A stretch of DNA of 64,000 bases from Paraburkholderia phosphatilytica (GCF_003443895.1 NZ_QQOA01000003.1:310001-374000), one strand, 5' to 3'. Positions 41,042 through 50,669 are shown, counted from the stretch's first letter. Notes: generated by a model from the letters alone, not told the origin. Translations and numbers: made by a program.

Positions 41042-42151
41042 TTGAAGATCACGAAGATCTCTCTCTATCAGATCGACCTACCCCTCAAAGAGGGTTCTTA
41101 TAGCTGGTCCACGTTTTCGTTTGCGTCGTTCGACTCAACTGTGATCGTTGTAGAAACGGACGCTGGACTCACCGGCGTCGGCGAAATCTGCCCGCTCGGA
41201 CCGTCGTATCTGCCCGCCTACGCTGAAGGCGCCCGCGCGGGCCTCATCAAGATTGCCGGAGGCCTGATCGGGGAAGACCCGTGCCAGATTGGTCGAATCA
41301 ATGTCCGTATGGACGAGCTTCTCAAAGGTCATCCGTATGTGAAGTCCGCGTTGGATATGGCTTGCTGGGACATCCTGGGCAAGGCGACCAGCCAGCCGGT
41401 CTACAACCTGCTCGGCGGGCGTCTGCAAGACGCGGTCAAGCTGTTCAAGGTGGTGAGTCGGCAAGATCCCGACGCCATGGCGAAGAAAATTCGGGAGTAT
41501 CAAGACCAGGGCTTCAAACAGTTCCAGATGAAGGTCGGCGCGGGCGCGGATTCCGATATCGAGCGGATCCGCAAGGTGTCCGCGGAACTACACCCCGGCA
41601 ATGTCCTGGCAGCAGATGCGAACACCGGATGGAAGCAGCACGAAGCGCTGCGGGTGGTCAAAGCAGTTCGGGACGTCGATATCTACATCGAACAGCCGTG
41701 CCTCAGCTACGAGGAATGCCTCACGGTCAGGCAGCATTCGGATCATCCAATGATCCTCGACGAATGCATGGAAGACATTCGCTTGCTGATGCGTGGCTAT
41801 CAGGACCGTGCGATGGACGTGGTCAATCTCAAGGTGAGTCGTGTAGGCGGTCTGACGAAGGCCAGGCAATTCCGGGATCTCGCCGTGACGCTGGGAATTT
41901 CGCTCACCATTGAAGACTCGTGGGGCGGAGAAATTGCGACTGCCGCGCTTTGCCACCTCGCGCACTCGACACCATCCAGTTTCCACTTCCAGTCGTCGGC
42001 GTTCCATGAGTACCACAACGTCACTGTCGCTTCAGGGGGGCCGGAACTGAACGACGGCTACATGTCAGTTTCGGCCCAGCCGGGTCTTGGTGTCACGCCA
42101 AACACGGACGTTCTCGGTGACCCTGCCGCCGTCATCGGTCAATCGGCTTGA
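41042..42151 (+). CDS. Enolase superfamily enzyme, hydroxyproline betaine epimerase / cis-3-hydroxyproline dehydratase-like
   Basis: 369 aa of the muconate-lactonising subgroup. The start is TTG at 41042 after GGAGG. Metal ligands are in AADANTGW, IEQPC and ILDECM; the acid/base lysines are in FQMKVG and LKVSRVGG, the same contexts as in HpbD-type epimerases. The capping domain GEICPLGPSYLPAYAEGARAGL and the SALDMACWDILGKA block also fit that branch. The neighbour is an ornithine-cyclodeaminase-family reductase, the partner expected for cis-3-hydroxy-L-proline dehydratase, whose product is delta-1-pyrroline-2-carboxylate. I favour that substrate class but cannot tell dehydratase from epimerase. 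Confidence 0.82.
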   Translation: MKITKISLYQIDLPLKEGSYSWSTFSFASFDSTVIVVETDAGLTGVGEICPLGPSYLPAYAEGARAGLIKIAGGLIGEDPCQIGRINVRMDELLKGHPYVKSALDMACWDILGKATSQPVYNLLGGRLQDAVKLFKVVSRQDPDAMAKKIREYQDQGFKQFQMKVGAGADSDIERIRKVSAELHPGNVLAADANTGWKQHEALRVVKAVRDVDIYIEQPCLSYEECLTVRQHSDHPMILDECMEDIRLLMRGYQDRAMDVVNLKVSRVGGLTKARQFRDLAVTLGISLTIEDSWGGEIATAALCHLAHSTPSSFHFQSSAFHEYHNVTVASGGPELNDGYMSVSAQPGLGVTPNTDVLGDPAAVIGQSA

Positions 42152-42278
42152 TACGGACCGCGCACGTAGTGAAGCATTCGATTGTCTTCGCAATCGGGTG
42201 CTCCTCCTTGCCGATGGTGTGCAGCAGCTAACGTTAGTTCAAGATCCGGATTTTTGCGAAGACGAGGGAAATAACCCG

Positions 42279-43214
42279 ATGAGCGCTGTGATGTTGTCCG
42301 TTCGAGATATTCGTTCCGTCATGACGTGGGAACGCGCTATTCAGGCACTTCGCGAGGGTCACCTTGGGGCACGGCCGAGCACTAAAGACCTGCTGCTGCA
42401 AAACGGTTCCTTCAGCCTTTTTTCAAGGGGCGTCATCCTCCCCGGCTATGGGGCAGGCGTCAAGATCGCTTCCATTTTTCCGCCAAATGTACATAGAGAA
42501 GTACCGCTGCCGACCGAGGACGCTGTCTTCGTTGTAATCGACGAAGACGGGAAGTCCATCTCGTACATACTCGATGGCCCGGAAATCACACGCTGGAAGA
42601 CCGCTGCAGACTCGGCGCTTGCATCCGCGATATTGTCGGCCAATGACAGCAAGACATTGCTCGTAATTGGAGCAGGGCCTATCGCACTCGCGTTGGCGCA
42701 GGCGCATATCCACGTCAGGCCATCCATCGAGCGGATCATGCTATGGAACCGTACTCCGCAGAAGCTTGGCAGCGTCGCCCAGACATTGGTGCAACCAGGC
42801 CGGACGATTGATGTGGTCACGGATGTTAACGACGCTGTATCACAAGCCGACATCGTCTCCGCGGCCACAGGCTCCGTCATTCCGATCATCAAGGGCCGGT
42901 ATTTGAAGCCCGGCGCACATGTCGATCTCGTCGGCGGATACCGGCCCGACATGCGCGAGGCTGACGACGACGTGATTGCACAAGCCGACGTTTTTGTCGA
43001 CTTCAGAGACACAGCCGTCGAAGCTGGAGACATCACACAAGCCATTGCCAACGGCTCGCTGGCCCGAAGCGATATCAAGAGCGATCTTTTCGAAATGGTT
43101 CGGGCTGCACCAACACGAAGCGGGAAGACGACCGTGTTTAAGAACGCAGGCGGAGCGCACTTAGACCTTCTCATCGCGCTAGCGGCTGCCAGAGAATTGG
43201 GCGCCAGCGTATAA
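42279..43214 (+). CDS. Ornithine cyclodeaminase/mu-crystallin family reductase
   Basis: 311 aa from the ATG after GAGGGA. Features are GVKIASIFPPN (the substrate-binding Lys), the Rossmann motif VIGAGPIALALAQ, and VDLVGGYRPDMREADDDV, which ends the family signature. Several members reduce delta-1-pyrroline-2-carboxylate to L-proline. Placed 127 bp after an enolase-superfamily enzyme able to form that imine, this is the likely second step, giving proline. Base composition here is less GC-rich than in the flanks. Confidence 0.83.
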   Translation: MSAVMLSVRDIRSVMTWERAIQALREGHLGARPSTKDLLLQNGSFSLFSRGVILPGYGAGVKIASIFPPNVHREVPLPTEDAVFVVIDEDGKSISYILDGPEITRWKTAADSALASAILSANDSKTLLVIGAGPIALALAQAHIHVRPSIERIMLWNRTPQKLGSVAQTLVQPGRTIDVVTDVNDAVSQADIVSAATGSVIPIIKGRYLKPGAHVDLVGGYRPDMREADDDVIAQADVFVDFRDTAVEAGDITQAIANGSLARSDIKSDLFEMVRAAPTRSGKTTVFKNAGGAHLDLLIALAAARELGASV

Positions 43215-43401
43215 GAGCGGAGCCGAGGGCCCGCTTCGCTCGCCAGAGGAAGTTCAGCAAGGCTGGTGCGGAGCGGTCGTCCTGATGTCCGATCGACGTT
43301 GCGGGCGTATGGCGCTTGATGCGCCGACCGCCGCCGGACGCAGATGGCTGTGCTCGACACGTTAGAGCCACTCAAAATTGTCCGCCTGCGCGGAGGATCC
43401 G

Positions 43402-44034
43402 CTAAGCAGTGTGACGTCGGTATAGAGCCAGAGAGCCTGCGAGCAAAACCAGCATAGCGCCGCAAGACCGTTCGAGCCATAGCGCTCCCGACGCTTTCAG
43501 CAGGCGAATTGCACGTGCGCCGAGCAGCGCGTAGCCGAACATGATCGAGCAATCCAGCATCGCGAACGTTATCGCGAGTGCCACATACTGCGACGCAAGT
43601 GGTGCGGACGGTGTGATGAACTGAGGCAGAAACGCGGAGAAGAACAGATATCCTTTTGGATTCGTGACTGCGGTAAGGAAACTCTTGAGGAAAATCGCGG
43701 AGTTGCTATCGTGGTCCACGTCGCCATGCCCGCTTGCGACGTTAAACGAACCCTTTGACATCAATAATCTAACGCCAATATACGCGAGGTAGGCCGCGCC
43801 CAACCACTTAACGACATTAAACCAGAACGCCGACGCGGCCAGCAGCGCACCAAGGCCAAGCGCCACGGCGAAAATCAACACGAAGTCGGAGGTGACCGCC
43901 CCAGCGAACCCGTAAGCGGCGCGGCGAAGGCCATAGCGCGAGCCATTGGTTAAAGGAAGCAGAACTGTCGGTCCGGGAGTTACGATACCCATAAAGGCTA
44001 CTGCGGCAAAAATGAGCAAAGTGCTTTCGCGCAC
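43402..44034 (-). CDS. LysE/RhtB family amino acid exporter
   Basis: 210 aa, six transmembrane helices, with the family N-terminus FMGIVTPGPTVLLPLTNGSRYGLRRAA and the TAVTNPKGYLFFSAFLPQF motif. The start is GTG at 44034 after GGAGAAG. It would export an amino acid or related compound. It follows the class V aminotransferase on the same strand after 264 bp. Confidence 0.9.
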   Translation of the reverse strand: MRESTLLIFAAVAFMGIVTPGPTVLLPLTNGSRYGLRRAAYGFAGAVTSDFVLIFAVALGLGALLAASAFWFNVVKWLGAAYLAYIGVRLLMSKGSFNVASGHGDVDHDSNSAIFLKSFLTAVTNPKGYLFFSAFLPQFITPSAPLASQYVALAITFAMLDCSIMFGYALLGARAIRLLKASGALWLERSCGAMLVLLAGSLALYRRHTA

Positions 44035-44298
44035 GATGATCTTCTCCGTTTTGAGTGAGCGAGACAGGTCAAACGGTCACCAGGTATAGTCCGCATTCTC
44101 ATCTCCAACTCACACATGGCCCCAGCGGCCTCGCATGCGCGGAAACGCCAAGTGTCTATCGCAAGCGCGACGTTAGCACGATGATCAATGACGGCGGCTC
44201 CTGGCCGTTCGTCGCCCGTCGTGCCAGGTATGACGAGCGGGACCCGCTTGCCCGGCAGGATAGGGAACCTTCCTGCCGGTTGGTCGCAAAAAATCGCG

Positions 44299-45426
44299 CT
44301 ACAGAATCCTGTCCAGCGCTGTGGCGAATCTGGCGACAGCGCTTTCGACGTCCTGCAGTTTGTCCAGACCGAATAACCCGACGCGGAAAGTCTTGAAATC
44401 GTCGGGCTCATCGCATTGGAGTGGAACGCCGGGCGCGATCTGCAGGCCGGCATCGGCGAATTTCTTGCCGGATCGTATGCCGTCGTCGTCCGTATAGCAG
44501 ACCACAACCCCCGGCGCCTCAAAACCTGCGGCGGACACGCTTTTGAAACCTTTGTCGCTCAAGAGCGAGCGAATGCGCTTGCCAAGTTCGAGTTGATCCG
44601 CTCTTGCCTTCTTGAAGCCGTATGCCTCGGTTTCCTTCAGAACGTCGCGCAGCGTCGCGAGACTGTCCGTGGGCATCGTGGCGTGATACGCGAAGCCGCC
44701 ATTCTCGTACGCTTCCATGATTTGAAGCCATTTGCGAAGGTCGCATGCGAAACTGGTGCTGGTTGTCTCGTCGATTCTTTCGCGAGCGAGCGGGCCAAGC
44801 ATAACCAGTGCACAGCATGGTGGTGCGCTCCATCCTTTTTGCGGCGCGCTGATCAGAACATCCACGCCGCACGCCTGCATGTCGACCCAGACGGTACCCG
44901 AGGCGATGCAGTCGAGTACGAACATGCCGCCGGCGGCATGAACGGCGTCAGACACCGCTCGCAAATAGTCGTCCGGCAGCATCATTCCGGATGCGGTTTC
45001 GACATGAGGCGCGAAGACCAGATCCGGCTTCTTATCCCTGATCGCAGCGACCACTTCCTCGATTGGTGCTGGTGCAAATGCGGCCTGCCTTCCTTGTTCG
45101 ATCGGGCGCGCCTTCAACACCATCGCTTCAGACGGGATGTCTCCCATGTCGAAAATCTGTGACCAGCGAAAACTGAACCACCCGTTACGGATGATCAGGC
45201 ACTTCCTGTCCGTCGCGAACTGCCGGGCAACGGCTTCCATGCCGAAAGTCCCGCTGCCAGGCACGACAACGGCCGACTTCGCGTTGTAGACTTTTTTAAG
45301 GTTGTCGGAAATGTCGCGCATGACGCCCTGAAAGAGCTGCGACATGTGATTGATCGATCGATCCGTGTAAACGACGGAATATTCAAGCAGCCCCTCGCGA
45401 TCGACGTCGGGAAGTAATCCTGGCAT
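44299..45426 (-). CDS. Class V aminotransferase (serine/alanine-glyoxylate type)
   Basis: 375 aa, start fixed by GGAGG before MPGLLPDVDREGLLEYSVV. PLP contacts are Asp172 (FVLDCIASGTVWVD) and the Schiff-base Lys197 (SAPQKGWSAPP); VVVPGSGTFGMEAVARQ is the phosphate-binding region. The family includes serine-pyruvate, alanine-glyoxylate, 2-AEP and purine-catabolism transaminases. The Lys context differs from PhnW in this same window, so it is not a second PhnW. The amino donor is unknown. Confidence 0.88.
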   Translation of the reverse strand: MPGLLPDVDREGLLEYSVVYTDRSINHMSQLFQGVMRDISDNLKKVYNAKSAVVVPGSGTFGMEAVARQFATDRKCLIIRNGWFSFRWSQIFDMGDIPSEAMVLKARPIEQGRQAAFAPAPIEEVVAAIRDKKPDLVFAPHVETASGMMLPDDYLRAVSDAVHAAGGMFVLDCIASGTVWVDMQACGVDVLISAPQKGWSAPPCCALVMLGPLARERIDETTSTSFACDLRKWLQIMEAYENGGFAYHATMPTDSLATLRDVLKETEAYGFKKARADQLELGKRIRSLLSDKGFKSVSAAGFEAPGVVVCYTDDDGIRSGKKFADAGLQIAPGVPLQCDEPDDFKTFRVGLFGLDKLQDVESAVARFATALDRIL

Positions 45427-45574
45427 GTTCGCCTCCGAAAATGGACGAATAAGAGAATCGAAACCAGATTCTAACGAAAGCGACCGCCAGCGGCACCGAT
45501 TGAGACACCCTCGTACCGAGCCAGCCGCCGGCGACACGATAGCGCCGCCGGCATCCCTCAACGCTCAGGCGCCC

Positions 45575-46663
45575 TCAAAAGCGCGTCCGTACACCAGCGC
45601 CCACAGTACTTCCGGTCGAAAGCCCCGAGAACCGATCGTACATATAGCCCGCATAGACATCTGTGCGCCTGGACAGCGGATAGTCATAGCTCAGCGAAGC
45701 CGTCCGGCGCATCTGGTTCAACATACTGTCATCTCGCGAATACGCGTACGACACCAGGACTCGCCCCAGTCCCAACGCGATCGCCGCACCGCCTTGCAGC
45801 ATGTTCACGTGATAGCTGCTGCCGAGGAGCTGGTTGTCCGCATACGTGTACTCGCCGAACAGCTTGACGACATGCGCATCATAGGACGCACCCAGCTGCG
45901 CCGCAGTCTGGCTGCGCACAGCAAAGCCACGCAGCAGACTGCCGAGATCGCCGGGCGCGGAACTGAAGTTCAGATACTGCCAGGTCGCCCCGACAGCCAG
46001 CGCGCCTCGCGTGAACGTCGCCTGCGCAGCAACTTTTTTTGACCGGTCGTCGCCGGCCTGATCACCGAACGCGTACATGACGCGCCCGACCAGACCGTTG
46101 AAACTGGTCGTCGCATATTGAACGGCATTGCCCCACGAAGTACCGCCGGGAATACCCTGCGCGGTTCGATAGCTCGGGTACGTGCCCAGACCGGCGTAGA
46201 GCTGATTGATCGTCGGCGAAAAAGTGAACGACGCGTAGAACGGATTGAACTGTGCCGACTGAAGATAAAGCAGACTGCTCTGCTGCCCAAGCGTCAGCGT
46301 GCCATAGGGAGATGCGACACCCACGAAAGCATTGCGGGAGAAAAATGAATCGCCGTTGAACGAACCGTACTGGCCGCTTTGCGGCCGGAAGAACCCTTCC
46401 ACGGCAAACAGCGTTTGATATCCTCCACCGAGATCTTCGTGCCCGCCCAGTCCCCAGAACGACGTCGACAAGCCGCCCCCACCCATTTCAGCGGCGCCGG
46501 TTTTACCAGGTAAGCGCAGATAACCGACCCAGGCGTCCACGATCCCATACAACTGAACGCTCGATTGCGCATGAGCGGGAATTGCGATTGCCACCACCCC
46601 GATAGCCGCGACAAAACGGCAGAGGTCTTTCACTCTGGTGTTGCAGATAGTTTTGATCAGCAT
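45575..46663 (-). CDS. Gram-negative porin (Burkholderia type)
   Basis: 362 aa. Signal peptide ends AIPAHA before QSSVQLYGIVDAWVGYL, the first beta-strand of betaproteobacterial trimeric porins. Loop and strand motifs such as RNAFVGVASPYGTLTLGQQ, SASYDYPLSRRTDVYAGYMYDR-like repeats and the C-terminal VGAGVRTRF with terminal Phe follow, as required for outer-membrane insertion. Its position among catabolic genes suggests it admits the local substrate. Confidence 0.93.
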   Translation of the reverse strand: MLIKTICNTRVKDLCRFVAAIGVVAIAIPAHAQSSVQLYGIVDAWVGYLRLPGKTGAAEMGGGGLSTSFWGLGGHEDLGGGYQTLFAVEGFFRPQSGQYGSFNGDSFFSRNAFVGVASPYGTLTLGQQSSLLYLQSAQFNPFYASFTFSPTINQLYAGLGTYPSYRTAQGIPGGTSWGNAVQYATTSFNGLVGRVMYAFGDQAGDDRSKKVAAQATFTRGALAVGATWQYLNFSSAPGDLGSLLRGFAVRSQTAAQLGASYDAHVVKLFGEYTYADNQLLGSSYHVNMLQGGAAIALGLGRVLVSYAYSRDDSMLNQMRRTASLSYDYPLSRRTDVYAGYMYDRFSGLSTGSTVGAGVRTRF

Positions 46664-46832
46664 GATGTCGACTCTTGATTCGTTCGAATGACGCGCGCAC
46701 GCCGCCGGCGCGATCGGGTCGACCCAGATCGCGACGCGATACGCGGACGACTTCGGCGTTATCAGGGCAAACACTGCCCCAACGGCAGCCGCTAGTCGTG
46801 GCGCAAGGAAGCCTTGATGAGATGAACCGGCG

Positions 46833-47543
46833 CTAGTTGGGCCGGTGTTCGAGCGATCTTCGGCAATACCAGGTCGTGGCGACCTTCAGTTTCCCGAACA
46901 GGAAGAAGTACAGCTTGATGTATTGCCCCACCAGAATGGCATTCATGAAGGTGCCTTCACGAATGAATTCCGGCTTGCCGAGAAACAGCAAGCCGATCGT
47001 TGCGCTGACCACCAGCAGTGTGCAGTCGAACGTCGTCTTGATGTTCCCCCACTTCCAGCCCATGCGGTTGAACAGCGTATTCACGAACATATCGATCGGC
47101 ATCAGTACGAGATTGGCGCGGATCATCAGAAAGAGGCCGAACGCGAGCAAGGCATCTGCGCAAGCCAGCAGAGCCAGCTTGTGCCAGTACTCATCGATCA
47201 CGATCGGCCGCGTCAGCATGAGGTTCAGGTCGAGGCACGACGCCAGCACGAACGCCGGAATCAACGAAGCGAACTGCTTCAACCGGAAGTCCTTCCTGAG
47301 CACCAGAAACGTCAGGAACAACATGAACAGCTCGAGCATGAAGTTGTATGTGCCCTGGCTTAGAGGCCTGTAGACGAGCGTCATCGTCCGGGTCAGGCTG
47401 CTTTGCGGCGAAATGCCGATCCCCGCGCGGATCGCGAGGCTGATGCCCAGCGTCAGAACATAGATGCCGACGATGTAGGTGATCCAGCGCCGTGTCAGGC
47501 TGCCGGTGTCGATGACTTCCGCTTCCCTTGCGTGGTGCGCCAT
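46833..47543 (-). CDS. YczE/YyaS-like integral membrane protein
   Basis: 236 aa with about five or six transmembrane helices. The N-terminal VLTLGISLAIRAGIGISPQSSL resembles the YczE/YitT-like membrane family, whose role is unclear. GGAG precedes the ATG at 47541-47543; the longer frame upstream has no site. It lies 189 bp downstream of the amidohydrolase gene on the same strand and may serve as its transporter. Confidence 0.75.
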   Translation of the reverse strand: MAHHAREAEVIDTGSLTRRWITYIVGIYVLTLGISLAIRAGIGISPQSSLTRTMTLVYRPLSQGTYNFMLELFMLFLTFLVLRKDFRLKQFASLIPAFVLASCLDLNLMLTRPIVIDEYWHKLALLACADALLAFGLFLMIRANLVLMPIDMFVNTLFNRMGWKWGNIKTTFDCTLLVVSATIGLLFLGKPEFIREGTFMNAILVGQYIKLYFFLFGKLKVATTWYCRRSLEHRPN

Positions 47544-47675
47544 TGCTGTCTCCAGGTCTTGCTTCGCGCTTCTTGTATGAGGCGGTAGCCTACCGCGATG
47601 ATGAGGCACCGCTTGCTGCCGGGAAATCCGGCGTGGTCCGGAGTGTCTCCGCCTGTACAATCCCCGGCTCCGAGA

Positions 47676-47703
47676 GCCGGCGAGCAGGACGGCACTCGCC
47701 GGC
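47676..47703. terminator. Inverted repeat after the amidohydrolase gene
   Basis: GCCGGCGAG (47676-47684) and CTCGCCGGC (47695-47703) are perfect arms around a 10-base loop, 30 bp past the amidohydrolase stop. There is no T run, so any termination is likely partial. Confidence 0.35.
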
Positions 47704-47732
47704 GTTCGGGTTCTCCGGTGCCAGGACCGGGA

Positions 47733-49502
47733 TCAGGCCATGAAGCCGAACCGGTCGAGAGAAATGAACAGGGTCAGCAGCTTGTTCACTACCGGTTCGC
47801 CTTCGTTGCGGTTGCCGAGTTCCTCCAGCGCCGCATCGATGTCACGGGTTGCCGTGAGCAGGTCGGTCAGGTTCATGTTGGCCATCACGCCGTAGATGTC
47901 GAGCGGCAGCACCGCCCTCACCTCCTTGTTCTCCATCACCGCGCAGCCACCGACGTAGCTGTCCACGTGCTGCAGGCAATCGCACATCTCGGTGCTGTCC
48001 TGGCCGACCGCGACGAAGTAGGCCTTCGGCGCCGGCCAGAATGTCGCCACCGCGCCGCGATCCACATACACGCCCTTGAACAGCCCGTTGACCACGTGAC
48101 GCTTGCCGTTCGCGTGGCGCTGCACGACCGAGATCCGGTTCAAACGTGTTCCGCCCAGTTCCGGAACCACCTTGCCGTCCTGCAACGGCACCCAGACCTC
48201 CTGGAAGAACTTTTCATGGCCGCGGCCATAGACGTCGAACAGGTAAACCTTGGCCTGCTTGCCATCGGGCGAGACTTCCAGCGGCACGAGGTCCAGTTGA
48301 TCCGGGCTCAGATCGTCGAGTCCCCGCACCGGCTGTTTCACCATGCCCGAGTAGTCGATATCGGCCTGCTTCAGCAATCTGCGATCTCGAGCGACCAGTT
48401 CGCCGTCCTTGAACACGAAGCGCGGATTGATTTTCGACAGGCTGTCGGTCAGCACGATATCGGCGAAGCGTCCCGGCGTCAGCGACCCGAACCGGTTGTC
48501 CATCCTGAACGCGCGCGCCGTGTACAGCGTCGCCATCTTGATCGCCTTGATCGGATCGATGCCCATTTCGGCACACAGCGACACGACCCAGTCCATGTGG
48601 CCTTTGGTCAGCAGCCGGTCGACCGAAATATTGTCCGCGCACAGCTGGAAGTTCTCGGCGGGCCACTTACGCTTGACGATCGCGCGCAGCATGATCTTGA
48701 TGACCTCGGCGCTGCCCACGCCGAACTTGATCTGCGTCTGCAGACCGTAGCGCACGCTTTTTTCGATGTCATCTTCCTTCCAGACATCGTGGTTCGCGAA
48801 TGCGCCGATGGCGGGCATGTAGTTCAGCATCATGTCCGACAGCGTCGTCACGCCCCAGTGGGTATTCATGAAGCCGCCCTTCGCACGGCCCAGCGCGGAC
48901 TTGCGGAAGTCGTCGTCGTTGCCCACGCTGTAGGTGAGGTGCGCGAGCTCGCCGAGACCAATAACCGGATCCATCTTCAGCAGCGCGTCCGTCACCTCGA
49001 CTGAGGTCTTCTTGCCGGGCGCGAACGCAAACACCCGATACGGCAGCCGGTCGCGATGTTCGAACAGCTGCTCGGTGGCGCGCACGGCTTCAGGGCCGGC
49101 CGCGCTCACGAAGTCGAGGCATTCGGAGAAGATCGTGGTCGTGCCGCACGGCACGATCGCCTCCGCAAATGCCGCCGGATGGGCCAGCTGCGCATCGAAG
49201 TGAATGTGCGCGTCAATCAGGCCGGGAATGGCGTACAGGCCCTCGCCGTCGAACACCTGCCGCACCTTGATCGCCGTTTCGTCGGGATTCAAGGCGACGA
49301 TGCACCTGTCGTAGACGAGGATCGATCCTTGATAGACGGTTTCGCTGTGCACATCGAGGATCTGCAGGTTCTTCAGCAGAAGATCCGCTTCCTTCCTGCC
49401 GTTCAGTATTTCGAAAATGGCCCGCACCTGATCGTAGTGGGCGTGAACCTGATCGGGCTGGCCACCTGTCCTGGCGTTTCTCTCGCTAACTTCCTGGTAC
49501 AT
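47733..49502 (-). CDS. Divergent adenine-deaminase-family amidohydrolase
   Basis: 589 aa, the length and two-part plan of Ade (COG1001). The HxH metal site is present in IPGLIDAHIHFDA and GTTTIFSECLDF aligns with the next block. However the usual HESS, DPHEIANV, DGHAP and HDSHN motifs are replaced (HFDA, SECLDF, NYMPA, WPAPK). A substrate other than adenine is likely, perhaps a different cyclic amide or amidine. It heads a minus-strand row with the YczE-like protein and porin and is divergent from a LysR gene. Confidence 0.82.
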   Translation of the reverse strand: MYQEVSERNARTGGQPDQVHAHYDQVRAIFEILNGRKEADLLLKNLQILDVHSETVYQGSILVYDRCIVALNPDETAIKVRQVFDGEGLYAIPGLIDAHIHFDAQLAHPAAFAEAIVPCGTTTIFSECLDFVSAAGPEAVRATEQLFEHRDRLPYRVFAFAPGKKTSVEVTDALLKMDPVIGLGELAHLTYSVGNDDDFRKSALGRAKGGFMNTHWGVTTLSDMMLNYMPAIGAFANHDVWKEDDIEKSVRYGLQTQIKFGVGSAEVIKIMLRAIVKRKWPAENFQLCADNISVDRLLTKGHMDWVVSLCAEMGIDPIKAIKMATLYTARAFRMDNRFGSLTPGRFADIVLTDSLSKINPRFVFKDGELVARDRRLLKQADIDYSGMVKQPVRGLDDLSPDQLDLVPLEVSPDGKQAKVYLFDVYGRGHEKFFQEVWVPLQDGKVVPELGGTRLNRISVVQRHANGKRHVVNGLFKGVYVDRGAVATFWPAPKAYFVAVGQDSTEMCDCLQHVDSYVGGCAVMENKEVRAVLPLDIYGVMANMNLTDLLTATRDIDAALEELGNRNEGEPVVNKLLTLFISLDRFGFMA

Positions 49503-49766
49503 GACTGATCTCGCTTTCGTCGAATAGTTAAAGCATGCGGGTTCGCTTCGCGGGTCCGCGGATGCGCCGGTGCAATGGCGTCGCGCGATGCGAACGTTGC
49601 GTCAAAGCCGGTCGATGGCCTGTTCGACCGGACCGCTAAGGACCCGATCGCCAGCGAGCGCGACTGATGCAATGAAAACGGAATCGACCGTTTCTAAAAA
49701 GCAGTGTTTTTCGAACGGAGCGTGCGCTTTTCGAGTACGATGAGCCGTCCGGGGAGGCGGGCAACC

Positions 49767-50669
49767 ATGCTCCATTCAAGACTGCTGCGCTATATCGACG
49801 AGGTCGCACGTTGCGGTTCGATTCGCGCGGCCGGCGAGAAACTGCATGTCGCGCCTTCAGCGATCAACAAGCATCTGCTGTTACTGGAAGAAGAGATCGG
49901 CGAGCCGCTGTTCGAACGCCTGCCGCGCGGGCTGCGGCTCACACAGGCAGGGGAAATCCTCGTCGCGCACGTGCGCAGGACCATGTCGGAATACCGGCAG
50001 GCGGAAGCGGAGATCCGCAATCTCAAGACGCTGCAGAAGGGTGAAGTGATCATTGCCACCGTGACCGGGCTGGCGAGCGGCGTCGCGTCCACCGCGGCGG
50101 CGGACTTTTGCGTTCAACATCCGCACATCAAGATTTCGATCCGCGCGATGTCGGTGCGAGAAATTCTCGACGCGTTGACGAGTGGCGAAGCGGACCTCGG
50201 CCTGGGCTTCAATCTGCCGGCGTCGTCGCAACTCGAAATTCTGTGGGAAATGGACACGAGCCTTGGCGCAGTGATCGCGCCACACCACGCGCTGGCGCGC
50301 ATGGAGTCGATTCCGCTCGCGCATTGCACGGCGTATCCGCTGATCTTCGCGGACCGCTCGATGCTGATCCACGGCATCGTCGCCGACAGTTTCGCGGAAG
50401 CCGGGCTCAACGTGGAGCCGGCATTCCGGACCAATTCGATCGAGACGATGAAGCGCCTCGCCGCGGCGACGGAGGCCATCGCCTTTCTCAGCAAGTACGA
50501 CATCGCGGACGAGTATCGTCACGAGGTGCTGACGTACCGGCAGATTCGCGACCGCGCGTTCGGCCGGAACGCGCTCTCGCTCGTGAGACGCGAAAAACAG
50601 GGGCGCGGACTCGCGAGCCTGCTTTTCGCCGAGCAGATCATGAGCGTGCTGGGCGCGATCAGCGGGTAG
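49767..50669 (+). CDS. LysR-type transcriptional regulator
   Basis: 300 aa. GGGGAGG before the ATG at 49767 (MLHSRLLRYIDEVARCGSIRAAGEKLHVAPSAINKHLLLLEEEIG) sets the start; a longer frame lacks a site. The HTH is typical and a periplasmic-binding-like effector domain follows. Divergent from the amidohydrolase gene across 264 bp, so it probably controls that gene and those after it. Confidence 0.92.
   Translation: MLHSRLLRYIDEVARCGSIRAAGEKLHVAPSAINKHLLLLEEEIGEPLFERLPRGLRLTQAGEILVAHVRRTMSEYRQAEAEIRNLKTLQKGEVIIATVTGLASGVASTAAADFCVQHPHIKISIRAMSVREILDALTSGEADLGLGFNLPASSQLEILWEMDTSLGAVIAPHHALARMESIPLAHCTAYPLIFADRSMLIHGIVADSFAEAGLNVEPAFRTNSIETMKRLAAATEAIAFLSKYDIADEYRHEVLTYRQIRDRAFGRNALSLVRREKQGRGLASLLFAEQIMSVLGAISG

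Noticed and set aside
44299..45426. Second phnW
   Set aside because: The Schiff-base lysine context is SAPQKGW, not ASSNKCIEG, and no other phn gene adjoins.
47733..49502. Plain adenine deaminase call
   Set aside because: The motifs that define the active Ade site are replaced, so only family membership is claimed.
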